From positions 1 through 64,000 of the forward strand of contig VWZL01002498.1 in NCBI GenBank assembly GCA_013396915.1: 64,000 nt of DNA, written 5' to 3'. The stretch is from Stercorarius parasiticus (Eukaryota > Chordata > Aves > Charadriiformes > Stercorariidae). The notes beneath the pieces are model-generated. The model was not told the DNA's origin. It saw only the letters and a list, made by a program, of their open reading frames with translations, and did not search any database. Of this stretch, positions 49,101 to 61,099 are shown in pieces; within the stretch, counting starts at the first letter, position 1, and every line of letters begins with the position of its first letter. The translations under genes were made by a program, and so were the position numbers.

Positions 49101-52100
49101 GACCCGCTCCAACAGGTCCATGTCTTTCCTGTGCTGAGGGCTCCAGAGCTGGACACAGTACTCCAGGTGGGGTCTCACCAGAGCAGAGTAAAACATTTCT
49201 TGAATGTTGCTAGTAAATTAAGTCCCACCCCTCAATAAAAATAGTTCTCGTATTTTAATTGTATTTCGCCCTGAGAATGAGCATAATTCTCCAGTTTCTT
49301 CTCACATTGCCCACTTGTAGCCAGAAAGGACAGGCATTGTTCATTAGAAAATGAATTATAAAGCTGTTGTGGGAACTGAAAATAGGCGTGGATTTTGGAT
49401 TTTCTTTCTTGGGTTTTGGGTGGTTTTTGAGTGAGCAGGAACGGAAGGCTGTAATCATACAAAATGCTTCTGTTCTTTGCGCTGCCTATTCAGCTACAAA
49501 GTGCTCCATTCTCAGGTGGTAGAAATCTCAGGTGGGATTTAATGATCCAAATCCTGGCAGTTGCTTCAGTTGAGGGGTAGTGCAGATCCACAGAATGAAT
49601 TAACTGTTATTTTGAGGAAAATAAAATTGGGAGGCAAGAAACAAGGAAAAGAAAATGAGGTTTTTAATATCATTCCCCTGTACTTTGCTAAACTGAAAGC
49701 TGTCCTTTGTACTACCACTGCAGTCTCCAACAAATGAGTTGGGTGTCCAATAGACAGAAGCATCCTTTGCTTTACAAATGCAAATTAATCCTAGATACTA
49801 TTAATCCTTGATGCTATTTGACACATGTTTATTTGGGATATAGATTAGATGATCTCCCAAGGTCCTGTCCAGGCCTTTGTTCTTTGATTCTACAGTCCAA
49901 TAAAAGATTGATAGCTGTTTTACTTTGTTGCATTAGAACTGTGAGCTTGTTGCATTCTTATAGAACTTTTAACCTAATTACTTGTCAGGTGACGAAAACA
50001 AAGTGACGCTTCTTGGTCTTGGAGCAGTGGAACATCTGTATAAACTCATCTCACATGAAGATCCAATTGTACGCAGAAATGCCATCATGGTACTTGGCAT
50101 CATGGCTTCTAATTGTAAGAGTCTCCATTTTAAAATATTTTTCAATGTGTATGAGCGTGGTCATCAAAGCAATAGGTGGTCCACGTGAAAAAATCCTTTA
50201 TTAACAGCCCAGAATAAAGGAACAAATACAGCTAGAATGAATGAACTCCACCGATTTTGAAAAAAGTTACAAGAGAAGTTAATTTTCCTCCAACCCTTAT
50301 TTTTGTTTTGACAGGGCCAAATTGAAACAGTTTAATACTGGAATTATGTCTAGAAGGGAAAGCCTGACTACATAAGATGCCCGCCAATGCAGACTTGATA
50401 CACTCTTCTCTTTTACAAAAGTTGGAAGAGAAGGATAAAGTAGCATTTATCTGCAGAAAATGCTATGGTTAAGTATCAGTTGTTACTTGAGGCATTAGTG
50501 TAACTACAGTGATAACGGAGAAAATGTGTTAAAGTAGCTAATTCAAGTATTGATGGCAAAAAAAGCCCTGAAGTATCAAGCATTGGCATGCATATTTACC
50601 CAGCTTCTTTGGCATGTCAGTGCTGCTATAAATGTTTTGTTATCTATATCCTAGCTAGTGATATTCAAGTAGTCTTGAATATCTCTCAGAGACATTGCAT
50701 TCATGGCAAGGTAGTGTATCCACTGTAGCCATACCATTATTAAATGATTTAAACACAGTATATGCAGATATTCTTGTACCTTTTAATAAGATGAGAACAG
50801 CTGTATTACATCCGTGCTGGGTGGCTGAGTGCCAAATAATCAAGCTGCAGTGAGTGGTAGGTTCACATACCTGAAGATGAAAGAATAAGTGACATGAGGT
50901 TGAGTTTCAGTGGCTGTTATTTTTACTTTGCTTTGTAAACCTACGTCTAATTACTATAATTAATCAGGCTTTATTTTGGTAGGTGTTTTATCTATCTACC
51001 TATCACCACCGTGGTGGTGTCCTAACCACTACTTAAGTCTTTTCGTCAACTGCTGTGCTGGACCTTATGCTCTTTACCTTACCTGCAACTCAGCACTGGC
51101 ATATTGGTACTCCCAACACTGCTGCATAAACGTGGATTTGAATGACTGGCGATCTTCCATTTATATTCACATCTTTAAAAGTAAATTGAACTCATACCCT
51201 TTTTGTTACATTTCAACACTGTAGTGTGTTGACAGTAACAACACAGCCCTGTAAGATCACCTGAAGCCTGTCCCAAAGAATGTTTTTCAGTTACTCTGTC
51301 CGGTGATTGTGGTTTTGCTAGTTTGCCATTGATAACAGCAAAAATGCATTCTGAAAGTCTTTAATGTGATTTTAATAAGACCTATATAATTCATGTTTTC
51401 AATTTGCAATGTGGGCTGTGTTAGCATAAAATTAGGAAGTGATGGCTTGAAAATTAAATAATGGAAGGATTGCTTCCATTTGATAATTTTAACCACAAAT
51501 AATTTTAACAATTGGGTTATGATTTCTTTGACAACTAAAACTGTGCAATACTTAATCAGAACCTGCTAGATGGAAGTATTTTGAATAAAGTTTCAATGAA
51601 GTATTGAGGAACTTCCTGTATATCAAACGTCAGAGAATGTCGTCTGGTACTAGAAAATTTCCTCTATGTTTTCTGGGCTCATTATGATCTTCGTATAAGT
51701 TCAGTTGTGTTTCATTCCCAGTCAGATCTTTTTGTCACTCAGGGAGTAACCATAAGTGCATTTCCCTTGGAGTAGAATCTGTTTCTTTACTTAGCCAAGA
51801 ATGCCAAACGAAAGACTTCATATTTGTATTTATTTCATTGTAGATGATGTCAAGAAGTTACTGAGGGAACTGGATGTCACAAATTCACTTATATCACAGC
51901 TGGCGCCAGAAGGTAGCTTGCAGTATTCATTCCTTGTGCAAAAATACACTCAGAAATAATTTATGGCTGCCATTTGATTGGACAATTTAATAAAATCTTC
52001 CTTGTAACTTATGATTTGTCATACCACATGTTAAATAGTTAATTACTTATATAGGATTAGCTCTGTTACTCACTGAGTAGTGTTTTATGTTGCACAGATG

Positions 52101-55100
52101 GAGCAAGATGTTTATGGAGATGTCAGGTATGATTAACAGCTATTGTTTATTGACTTCAAATAATATTTTAAACCACTGGATTAGCGAACGTACACTGTGG
52201 TGAATAAAACTCGATCAAAATATTTCTTTTTTTTTCCCCACAGAAGATGTAGTTATCCAAGAATTTGCTACTCTCTGCCTAGCACATATGGCTGTTGAAT
52301 ATACTACTAAAATACAAATATTTGAGCAAGGTGGATTAGAACCACTTGTCAGACTGCTAGGTAGCCCTGATCCTGATGTTCAGAAGAATTCACTTGAATG
52401 TATCTACCTCCTGGTGCAGGTGAAGTTTGTTGTTTTAATTTACAGATGCAGAAAAGCACTTCCCCCTGACCCCTGCCATCCTCTGTGGGGTTAATAATTT
52501 TAAAATATTTGGTTCCTTTACTCCCCAGTGTTTGTCAATGTATTTGAAAACATTATGCTTAAGTCTTTGATTGTTGCATTAGTTACGAATATAGCTGATT
52601 TGACTCCAATTCTGTTGAACTTAATACAGTTATCCATGCTGTACAGTAATGTAAGTGAGATCAGATTCAGATTTTTTTAATTAAAGATCAGTTTGTTTTC
52701 TTAGTTGGAAAATGGTAATCTTGGTAATGAGAGTTATAACCTGTCTATCCAAAAGGTTGGAATAATCTTGTAAATTAAAGAACTTGCAATTGCATTGTGC
52801 CTTGTTTTGGCCAGCAAGTCCATAGTCACAATTTTGAACATCTTTTTAATGATAGGTGAATGCTGTCAACAGCTACTTTCCATACTGGGAGGAATAGATT
52901 TGTTATTGGCTACTTTCACACTCAGCACTAATGTCATCCATATGCTGCTTAGCAAAAGAATGGTGCATTTGTATGGCAGTTCTCTCTGTGGCTTAAGCGA
53001 ATCAATTCAATAACGAATTCAGTTTATAACTCTATCTCTTTTGGGGCATCAGAGCATGTCTATTCAGAATCACATTTTACTCTTTCTCCCTTTTTACTAT
53101 CTCGCTGTCTTTGTTGCAGGGTATATCTGGATAACTGCACCTGGTGCTTGCTTATATTGATAAGGATAATTGCATGCTGCACATGTGCAGTAAGCTATTT
53201 AAAAGCAAATTGTAATTTATTTATTTATTTTCTATTTTAATATCATCTATTACTGTCTTTTTATTAAGCTGCATATATACTGTTCAAAGTTGAAATTTAA
53301 AATTGACATTTTATAATTACTAAAACAAAAGAAGACATAACCAGGCAACCACAATAGAGTGCAAAAACTATTTTCCCCTCACTGAGGTAAATAAAAATAA
53401 TGAAACTAAATTTAAAAAAGTTCCTCAAAGAAACGTGCATGTTGAGACAACCATGACAAAAACAAGAGTAAATAGGCTTCCTCAGACAGGACTAGATTCT
53501 GTAGTGTGTACTTCAGTCATGCAAAAAAAATGGAATTTAAGGTTGGTAGGGCTTGATTAGATTCAGTTGGATTCTTAGCTGAAAAGAAAGAAATCTTCAG
53601 AACTGGAAGTTCTGGAATATTAACTCATTTTTGTATGTTTGAAATCAGATTTTTGGTGTTCTTTCTGTAAAGTCGGGAACTGATGTACTGTTTTATTCTC
53701 TATCACTAACAGTCTTTGTTGAATATTTTGCTGCAGGATTTTCAAAGCCATGCTGCAGTTCGTGCACTGAATGTAATTCCACCCTTGCTGGAACTACTGA
53801 AATCTGAATACCCAGTTATTCAGTTGTTAGCCCTTAAAACCTTAGAAGAAATTAGCAAAGACGGAGAAACCAGGATAATACTGGGAGAAAATAAAGGATT
53901 AGATTGTCTTCTCCAGATACTGGAAACCAGTGTATGGTTTACTTGCCTTAAAAGTTTTTTGTTCTTGCTGCTAATGTTTGTATGACTAATGCAAAATATT
54001 ATTCATGTTATGAAAGAGGGATAAGAGAAGAAATAGTTCCTTAGTTGGAGCTAACTACATAAAAATAGGATAAGCTAGGATACCTAGCTTACTAAGAAAG
54101 GGACCAAAGGGATTCATCAAAATGTTAGTATTTGTTTTATTACTTTATTGCTATTAGTAATACTGTTTTGCATTTACTGTCCATTTCTCAAACTGTTGTA
54201 AATATGAGAAAAATTCAACATATAGCTTTTTATACTATGTTTTCTCAAAATTTTTTATTATATGCTGAACTCTGATGCTGGTTCCTAGTTTGAACACTGA
54301 TCTTTTTTTCTGAATTTACTTTGATATCAATGGGCTTAAATGTAATTTCCTACCTTGGAAATTGCATTGTTTATGTTATTATAAGACTCTTGTTCTTAGT
54401 TCAGATGTCACCATGGGAAATCTAATGCATAGAGAAATTTGTGAAGTTTTTAAGATTTTAAGATGATAGGTCCTTTCTGAATACTTTCCTAACCCACTTT
54501 GATGTAAATGAGAAACTTGCAAGGTTTTTACTGTTTTTGATAAATTGTGTTGCATCCGAAGGCACATCAAAGAAATTATATAAAAAATATGAGTATGAAA
54601 AGATGTACTTTACAGTATGAATAAACTGTCCCAAAGAAAGTTATGACAATTGTCCTACAAAGTTAAAAGCAAAAGGTATTTAAATCCTGATTTGAAGGAT
54701 ATTTGTTTGGGGTTTTTTCCTTTTTAGGAATTCAGTGACCTACATGTGGAAGCACTTGCAGTGTTGGGAAATTGTCTGGAAGATGCACATACTCTGCAAC
54801 TGATTCAGCAGACAGGAGGCCTTAAAAAGCTACTTTCATTTGTAGGAGACTCTACTGTTCCAGATATTCAGAAGAATGCAGCAAAGGCAATTACCAGAGC
54901 AGCTTATGACCGTATGTGACTTTTTAAAAATTCATGGACATGAATTTGTTTATGAAGTAAATTTTCATCCAGAATGAGGCCATCTTATCGGGTTGAGGAT
55001 AGTTCTTGTACTGAGGAAAACACTGGCAAGAATGAATTACAGTGATGAATCTTGCCACTCAGAGCAGCAATTGGATGCTAGGCTATATATATATGAATAG

Positions 55101-58100
55101 GCATATATATATGAAAATGTTAAGATTTTGCCTCAATGTATTTTTAAATGTAATATATTCTTGCAAAATGCTGTCCTCAAAAAGGAAAATGGAGCTCTGA
55201 AGATATTTATCTTTTGTTTAGTGACGCCATCTGAAGACACCTTTGCTGGCACTATTTCTCATTGCTATCAGTTAAGACTTAATCACAAGCTTACTTGCTT
55301 TTGCGTACAACTGCTTGTCTAAATGTCAGGCAATTTCAAATACAAATTCCTTTAACGGGGACATGAAAAAAAGCCTTTCAAATGGCTTTTAGATTAATAT
55401 TTCCAGTAGAGTTAAATAGTTTCATTGAGAGCAGCTATGAAGAGAAGGACTTGGGGGTGTTGGTGGACGAGAAGCTCAGCTTGAGCTGCCAATGTGCGCT
55501 TGCAGCCCAGAAAGCCAACCGCATCCTGGGCTGCATCAGAAGAAGTGTGGCGAAGGGAGGTGATTCTGCCCCTCTACTCCACTTTTGTGAGACCCCACCT
55601 GGAGTACTGTGTCCAGCTTTGGGTCCCCAGCATAAGAAGGACATGGACCTGTTGGAGAGGGTCCAGAGGAAGGACACAAAGACTCTCAGAGGGCTGGAGC
55701 ACCTCTCCTATGAAGACAGTCTGAGAGAGTTGGGGTTGTTCATCCTGGAGAAGAGAAGGCTCTGGGAAGACCTTATAGCAGCCTTCCAGTATCTGAAGGG
55801 GGCCTACAGGAAAGCTGGAGAGTGACATGTAGTGATAGGACAAGGGGTAATGGCTTCAAACCAGAAGAGAGTAGATTTACATTAGACATTAGGAAGAAAT
55901 TCTTTGCTTTGAGGGTGGTGAGGCACTGGAACCTGTGGATGCCCCATCCCTGGAAGTGTTCAAGGCCAGGCTGGATGGGGCTTTGAGCAACATGGTCTGA
56001 TGGAAGGTGTCCCTGCCCATGGCAGGGGGGTTGGAACTAAGTGATCTTCAAGGTCCCTTCCAACACTAACCATTCTATGATTCTATAATTATTCATCCTA
56101 TAGTTTTTTTTGATACAGTTTTCTTTAATTGACCAAGGAGCCGGAGCATGTTCATCATTTTGCCCACAAGGATGCTCTTTAAATAAATCTACATTTGGAT
56201 TTCCTTCCATACTTTGGCTTCTGAGTTGCAACGTATGCCTAGTAATTCTATGTAACAATATGCAATGTAGGAAATAACATACCCTGTGTACAGAAGATTT
56301 TAATTCTGTCAAGGGATTTTGATGACATTAACTATGACAATAGAGATTAAATATTTCATTCATATTTCTATCATCTCGTGGTTGAATCATGGCTTTATTT
56401 TATGTGTATTTTACTAATATGTTATTTAATACATGGCTAAGATAATCTCTCTTCTTTACAGTATTTCAGACTTCCTTTCTCCTCTCCGTATCCTATCTTA
56501 CCAATTCTTTTCTTACCTTCCTTAGTTTGATGTCCTGAATATTTGTAATTATTTGGATTGCAAATGATACACAAAAGAGTGGAAACTATCTTTCCTAGTA
56601 TTCTGTGGGTTTCTGTATGCTTTTATCATTATCTAGTGGAAGCTTTTTGAGTCTCTGAAAATTATATTCATTAATGTTTAGGTATCAAAGCTAAGAAGGG
56701 ACCTTCTTATGCCAGTATTTCCTATGTGTATTTTCCTGTATTGTTATTTTATTATGCTACTTAGGACTGTCAGTATCATTTTGATAGTCCTGTGACAGAC
56801 TTGTAAGTAGTATGCTAAGCAGATTTGTATTTGCTCCTACTACTTTCTACTGCATCTTACTCCTTTTTCATATTTATTTTCAAATAAGCATAGCCTTCTT
56901 TTGCTATTTCACACCTTTTTCGCTTTTTGTGGCCTAATATTTTAGCAGCTGTAGTAGAAGTGTGTCTGAACACAACATTTTTAAAGCACGGTGGCAAGAA
57001 CTACACATAATATATTACAGTACTGCCTACGATCTTATATCATGGGATGTTACCGTCAGAGAAGATGCATCTTCTTGTCATACTTCTTTACAAATGGAGT
57101 CAATGTGGTTTCATTATAAAGGTTTGCTCTCTTCTTCAGCCTATGACAGTCAGTATGGATGCAGCAAGCTGGGAAAATAGATCAAAAGAAGATTTTAAAT
57201 ATTTGCTTCCAAGCTGTAGAATGAGACAAAGGGCAACATGTACTAGTGCAGTGGAAAACACAGTCTAGTAAACTGGCTGCTCAACCTGGCCCCCAGAAGT
57301 ATTGAATTTGTTTCAGGTACAGAGAGCTACTGGTCTAAAGTCAGCCTTCCAGTGCAAAGAAAAGTGACATTGGGGGCATTATAAGAAATAGTCCAAGTAG
57401 AAGAAGAAATCAGAAATATTTTCAGTTCTTTCTTTGGATTCTGGTTGTAAATATACTAAACAGCCTGTCCAAGCTGCAACACTAATGTATACTATACTAA
57501 ATACTTGCCTTGGTGTAAATCCAATATAGTAGAACACAGCTCTAAGTTCTTCTATGACTTTTCATTAAATTTGCAGTAGCCATACAGTAGCCCACATTCT
57601 TCAGATTTTATAATCATGGTTGCAATTTACCAACATTTCCTGTGTACTTGAGAAAAAAAAATACTGCTTTTCACTGAGATGAAAAACTTACTTCTGCTAT
57701 GATAGAACATGTATCTATCTGTTTTTATAATCCTGGCAGCTGAATATACAGCAGTGTCTGGTTTTGAAATTATTATTGGTGACAGATGGAATTTAGCTTT
57801 GGTTTTTTCCCGATAGATGTGATCATAGCAAACAACTTTGGTTTATGTCCCTTTCAGCCCTTTGGAAGGGGACTCCTGTAAGTTTTTGTTGTTGTTGTTA
57901 TAAGGCAGATGTATCCCTTAAGAGCTATTCACAATATCAGAATAAATTACATGGAACAAACACGGTATTCAATTTTAAATAGCAGCTTTAGGATGATGCT
58001 ATGTTTAAGTAATTAAAATTGATCATATTTCAATACATAATCATTATCCCTTTGCCCCTGAAAATTTGTTTTATTCTGTAACATAATTTTGAATTTAATA

Positions 58101-61099
58101 TATTAATTTGGTGATGGTTTTATTTTGTGTGCTCAGAATTACAGTGGTGAATTTTACTGTGATTCCTGCCTTGCCCAGCAAATAATGCAGTCATTTCAGA
58201 ATGCAAAATATAATTTAATGCTATAAAATATTTAACGTCTGTGAGTGTATTATCTGGACTGTTAATTAAGGAGGGCCTGACAATGACAGACACACCAGAA
58301 AGTAGTGATCTTGCTTACTGGAGTTTGGCCTCATGCTGCCAAACTTTTGGTTTGAAGCTCTCCCCATTCTTTATGTGTATCCAAAATGCAAATCCTTTCA
58401 AAAAGGAGCATACTAAACATGTTCTGTAGCCTAATTAACATCTGCTTTTTCATAACACAGGTTTTTATTTATCTGGGTTATCTCAACTGAAGATCAGTGA
58501 GAGGTCATGACACTGTTTAACTTTTTTTCATTTGAAATTGGTATAAATAATTCCATAAGGTGATGTCGGTGAGCCAAAAGGTAATCAGTAAAACTCTGAT
58601 CATGGTCTTGGGGTAAGAAGGAAAAATAGAAAAATATATTGAAAAACAAAGGTTTGGCTCATGATGGGTTCATTGTATGAAAAACTGGACAGAAGTGTTA
58701 GTTGGGTGTGCCTGAGTATTTTATTCCATGTTAAATCAATGTATTCGAATTACTTAGGGGTCAAGAAATTCATCACTGTAAATATGGTGTTGGCACTGAC
58801 AGGAGAAGTGCTAAGCGCTTGTACATTCTTTCTTTTGTCTAGTAAAGGAAACAACTCATACGAACAGAGAGAGGAAAATATTCACCCCTTAAATAGAACT
58901 GTCACCTGGATCTTAAAATATTAATAATTTTCATCTGTGTGTCTAGCTAGCTAAATATAGGTGCATACTTGTTACTGTAAATTCAAATCCATAATCTGTT
59001 TTTCCACATTATTGAAAAATTCTTTATTCTGTTTAAAACATTTTAAATCACTATTTTCACTCATTCAAATAAATTATTCATTTTATTGTTATTACTATTA
59101 TTTCATATAAGCATAAATTGTCTTTAAAATGAAACACCCGTCATCATAACTGCCTTTAAAATCAAGAATAATTTTTAGAAAATCTATATATTAATAAGTA
59201 AGTTGCTATACAAGAAGCAAATTACTGAGGCACGAAGAACCTCTAGAGATCATTATTAGGGATTATGGACTACTTTGGCAAGCAACAGGCCAGCGGCATT
59301 CTTGATAACTTGTCAAAACGGTCTGTAATCCTAATTAAGGCCTTCTCTTGAGAGCTGGCTGATATGCATCAAGGTTGTGGCCAAAGTTCTGCTAACACTT
59401 AAAATCCTCTCTGTTTTATTTGTTGCATCTTTTCTTTGTGATTTCAGTTGCATATCTCTGATGACTCTAAAAATATTTAAAATTGAGCTAGAGAGAAGAA
59501 AACGGCTAGCTCTCTCGTGTGTGTGCATTGAATCATTTCTGCTGTAACTAGATTTTTAATCAAACTTTCATTGACTTTGTGGACTTCTATTTGTTTACTT
59601 TTATTCACTATAGATTCAGTTTTATTTAAAGGACTACTTACATTATTTTTCAGTCCTTTTTAAATGTTTTATTCATAAGACAACAGTCCAAATAAGGGAA
59701 TGATCCTTCAAAGCATTAGTAAGCACTGGTAAAATTTCCAAATGTGTCAAAGCCCTGCTGACTTCTCAGTTCCTAAATGTCTTTGATACACTAAAAAATT
59801 TTACCATGTAGATATAACTCCAAACATGTAATTAATCTGCTTTAAATTATGCATATAGTTAAATGTTTATTGATCCTTGTAACTGTAGATCTTCCCTGGT
59901 GTCCAGTACCTTTCTGGCTGAGAAAGTTTCACTCAAGACTCTTTGTAACAAACACCTGCACTTCTGATCTCATCCATTTTGGGATGAGTGATTTAATTAG
60001 TATAATTGTCAGATGTCTGTAGATACTTTGTAGACACTCTCTGCTGTTACTTGAGTGAGGAAGGGAACACCTATGTCCTTCCTTAGCTGCGGCCGATCGT
60101 TGCAGCGTAGGTCAGCAGTGAACCCTGTGTCACCAGGCTAAAATACAAAATCTAAATTCTCTGCAAAGTGTGCATTAATGAAGAACTGCAAGCTGTGCAG
60201 AATTTAATATTAGATTTTTAACACCTCTTGCTTTTTTTTGGCTATTGTAGTATGTTAACTGGTACTCCACCAACTTCAATTGTACATTTACCCGCATGTT
60301 CTTCAGTTTTATGCATTTGGACTTTGTTAGCATAAACTGAAGTTAAGCATGATCCTGAGTAAGTCTGATCTGTTGAATTGGAAAAGCTGTTTTCATCAAG
60401 CCTGTATGCATTCTGCGGTTTTGAGTCTTATAAAGAACAAACTATGCAGTCTGTTGGGGTATGTATGTTTAAAGCTGTATTTAATAGTCATCTTTTGGGC
60501 TTGATTCAGAGTTCACTGAAGTTTAATGGGTTTTGGATCAGGTCCTTTGTGCACATTTCTTAATTGCTGGTGCCTCTGTTACCAAAATATTTCCATTACC
60601 ATGGTATCAACAGCAAGTGTTATGTTGGAAACAACTATATGAAATCAAATTCATGTCCTTACACTGATTTGGAAAATGAATGCAGATTAATGCTATTACT
60701 CTTTTTTGTTTAAAGTGGAAAATAGAAAAATCTTAAAGGAGGAAGAGGTTGAGAAGTGTCTCATAAACCTTTTGGAAATTAATAATGATGGAGTTAAAGT
60801 TGCTGCTTCCGAAGCAATTTCTGCCATGTGTGAGAATTCAGCTAGCAAACATGCACTGGGACTCCAGGGTAAGGAAGGTGGGAAGGGATGAGCTGAGAAT
60901 CTGTGCTTTTCCTTTTATAAGGAGCATATTATGATGTTTGCAGACTGCCACGGTTTATTTAAAGGTTCATGTATACAATTATTTCTTTTAAAGGGATTCC
61001 CCAGCTAGTGCAGTTGCTAAGCAGTGACAATGAAGAGGTAAAAGAAGCTGCAGTGACAGCATTAGCTAATTTGACAGCAGCCAGTCCTAGTAATGCCAG
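40083..61099 (+). CDS. ARMC3: ARMC3, N-terminal 391 codons over nine coding exons (3' end outside window)
   Basis: Armadillo-repeat protein known from testis and ciliated tissue; human and mouse ARMC3 are linked to sperm flagellum formation. Coding pieces are 40083-40130, 47384-47501, 49989-50114, 51844-51912, 52244-52419, 53737-53931, 54728-54911, 60716-60868 and 60994-61099, totalling 1,175 nt in one continuous frame. The protein starts [16 protein letters not shown], a basic, proline-containing leader. From about residue 20 it is a run of helical ARM repeats with motifs such as [46 protein letters not shown] and GIPQLVQLL. Similarity to the mammalian protein is high along the whole length. 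The human protein is about 870 residues, so this is a little under half; the later ARM repeats and C-terminal domain are not in view. The start is supported by conservation and by the acceptor two bases before it. No breaks are seen. Confidence 0.97.
42668..43822 (+). mobile_element. Old CR1 LINE, interrupted by a nested CR1
   Basis: It starts at 'gactttagtaaggctttcaa' (the DFSKAFNT motif) and passes the catalytic region (ttcagcaagtttgcagaaga, FAEDTKL), 'aagtcctgcacctgggg' and 'gtccaattctgggttcccca'. It is interrupted at about 43,468-43,613 by a minus-strand CR1, then resumes at 'tatggagtctccatccttgg' and ends 'ccagatcatctccagaggtg'. Several stops and frame changes are present. The host copy is clearly older than its insert. 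Confidence 0.9.
43468..43613 (-). mobile_element. Nested, internally deleted CR1 fragment
   Basis: The + strand reads a reverse-complemented CR1 3' end (agaatcatagaattgtttag, gatcatcaagtccagc, ctactaaacaatgtc). At about 43,562 it jumps directly to the reverse-transcriptase segment (aactaggtgtcatctgcaaa), which in the 35.9-kb copy lies about 775 bp away. It is therefore a 146-bp copy with a large internal deletion, inserted opposite to its host CR1. It is the same subfamily as the 35.9-kb element. Confidence 0.85.
44380..45660 (+). mobile_element. Ancient L3/CR1-like LINE relic in intron 2
   Basis: The clearest landmark is the tail 'ccattgttggagacaggatg' followed by ctgggctagatgggtctttggtctgac, a hallmark of amniote L3-type CR1 ends. 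Upstream eroded blocks follow in the correct order: 'gttggtgagcaagtggataa'/tggtgatctc, 'aatggagagaggttgccag' and 'gtaccaagaaagacaac'. No open frame is preserved. Upstream sequence to about 43.86 kb may belong to it as well. Confidence 0.72.
47384..47501 (+). CDS. ARMC3: ARMC3 coding exon 2, residues 17-55 plus first base of Gly56
   Basis: Acceptor tttttttttgtttgtag; donor G|gttagt. It encodes [20 protein letters not shown] then [16 protein letters not shown], the opening helices of the first ARM repeat. Phase 0 in, phase 1 out. Confidence 0.97.
47502..49988 (+). other. ARMC3: ARMC3 intron 3 (2.5 kb)
   Basis: Contains a minus-strand CR1 at 48.65-49.19 kb. The rest is AT-rich with no recognised feature. 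Confidence 0.8.
48648..49192 (-). mobile_element. CR1 LINE 3' fragment, minus strand
   Basis: The + strand opens with 'aaaatcatagaatggttaga'/gttggaagggacc, the reverse complement of the CR1 3' end. It continues through 'ccatggacagggacacctcc' and 'tggacccgctccaacagg' to 'gtggggtctcaccagagcag'. About 545 bp cover the ORF2 C-terminus and 3' end. It is the same subfamily as the 27.3- and 55.4-kb copies. A small local pentamer expansion (taatc x3-4) lies near 48,864-48,882. Confidence 0.95.
49989..50114 (+). CDS. ARMC3: ARMC3 coding exon 3, residues 56-97
   Basis: Acceptor cttgtcag, donor T|gtaaga, phase 1 in and out. It encodes [20 protein letters not shown] then [20 protein letters not shown] and SN. 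The 'GAVxxLxKLIxxxDPxVRRNA' pattern is a complete ARM repeat. Confidence 0.97.
50115..51843 (+). other. ARMC3: ARMC3 intron 4 (1.7 kb)
   Basis: AT-rich, with no repeat or RNA gene recognised. Its acceptor is ttatttcattgtag. Confidence 0.85.
51844..51912 (+). CDS. ARMC3: ARMC3 coding exon 4, residues 98-120
   Basis: A 69-bp exon, phase 1 in and out. It encodes [20 protein letters not shown] then APE. The '[19 protein letters not shown]' string is characteristic of ARMC3. Donor G|gtagct. Confidence 0.97.
51913..52243 (+). other. ARMC3: ARMC3 intron 5 (331 bp)
   Basis: A short intron with a strong pyrimidine tract (ttctttttttttccccacag). No other feature. Confidence 0.9.
52244..52419 (+). CDS. 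ARMC3: ARMC3 coding exon 5, residues 121-179
   Basis: Encodes [20 protein letters not shown], then [20 protein letters not shown] and [19 protein letters not shown]. This is an ARM repeat with the [10 protein letters not shown] third-helix signature. Phase 1 in, phase 0 out; donor CAG|gtgaag. Confidence 0.97.
52420..53736 (+). other. ARMC3: ARMC3 intron 6 (1.3 kb)
   Basis: AT-rich with no recognised repeat. The acceptor is gaatattttgctgcag. Confidence 0.85.
53737..53931 (+). CDS. ARMC3: ARMC3 coding exon 6, residues 180-244
   Basis: A 195-bp exon, phase 0 both sides. It encodes [20 protein letters not shown], then [20 protein letters not shown] and a stretch ending CLLQILETS. The block [22 protein letters not shown] is almost identical to mammalian ARMC3 (shown here only in part). 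The donor AGT|gtatgg is weaker than the others. Confidence 0.97.
53932..54727 (+). other. ARMC3: ARMC3 intron 7 (0.8 kb)
   Basis: No recognised features. It ends in ggggttttttcctttttag. Confidence 0.9.
54728..54911 (+). CDS. ARMC3: ARMC3 coding exon 7, residues 245-305
   Basis: Encodes [20 protein letters not shown], then [20 protein letters not shown] and [20 protein letters not shown] plus D. The [12 protein letters not shown] and [12 protein letters not shown] strings are family hallmarks. Phase 0 in, phase 1 out; donor C|gtatgt. Confidence 0.97.
55424..56094 (+). mobile_element. CR1 LINE 3' fragment
   Basis: It starts in the ORF2 region encoding [14 protein letters not shown] and ends 'gatcttcaaggtcccttcca' then ccattctatgattctat. 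The C-terminal ORF2 frame is broken: the part equivalent to [20 protein letters not shown] is in a different frame from the sequence on both sides, which means two offsetting frameshifts. Small deletions remove parts of the 3' untranslated region. Same subfamily as the 27.3- and 48.7-kb copies. It lies about 500 bp after ARMC3 coding exon 7, in sense orientation. Confidence 0.95.
60497..60545. repeat. Relic of an ancient palindromic amniote repeat
   Basis: 'gggcttgattcagagttcac'/tgaagtttaatgggttttggatcaggtcc has the '...cactgaagtcaatggg...ggatcaggcc' wording I know from turtle and bird genomes as an old inverted-repeat element. The family name is not known to me. Confidence 0.45.
60716..60868 (+). 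CDS. ARMC3: ARMC3 coding exon 8, residues 306-356
   Basis: Acceptor cttttttgtttaaag, donor G|gtaagg, phase 1 in and out. It encodes [20 protein letters not shown], then [20 protein letters not shown] and [11 protein letters not shown]. The '[15 protein letters not shown]' segment matches the family closely. Confidence 0.97.
60869..60993 (+). other. ARMC3: ARMC3 intron 9 (125 bp)
   Basis: The shortest intron in the window, with standard gtaagg and ttcttttaaag borders. Confidence 0.93.
60994..61099 (+). CDS. ARMC3: ARMC3 coding exon 9, residues 357-391 plus two bases
   Basis: Encodes [20 protein letters not shown] then [15 protein letters not shown]. This is an ARM repeat with the '[22 protein letters not shown]' signature. 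The donor AG|gtaagt leaves phase 2, so the next residue is completed by an exon beyond this window. Confidence 0.97.

Larger units (their letters stand above)
54912..60715 (+). other. ARMC3: ARMC3 intron 8 (5.8 kb)
   Basis: Contains a CR1 at 55.43-56.09 kb and a short relic of an ancient palindromic amniote repeat near 60,497-60,545. Two copies of tatatatatatgaa lie around 55,083-55,115. The rest (56.1-60.4 kb) holds nothing I can name. Confidence 0.75.

Noticed and set aside
49982..50204. Longer frames extending ARMC3 exons into introns (also 52288-52494, 53716-53985, 60706-60891)
   Set aside because: They are exon plus read-through into intron. Canonical donors end the exons earlier, at the points where similarity to ARMC3 stops.
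55382..55843. Possible exonised CR1 after ARMC3 coding exon 7
   Set aside because: ARMC3 similarity continues directly from exon 7 to the exon at 60716, in phase. The CR1 frame is not needed and has offsetting frameshifts.
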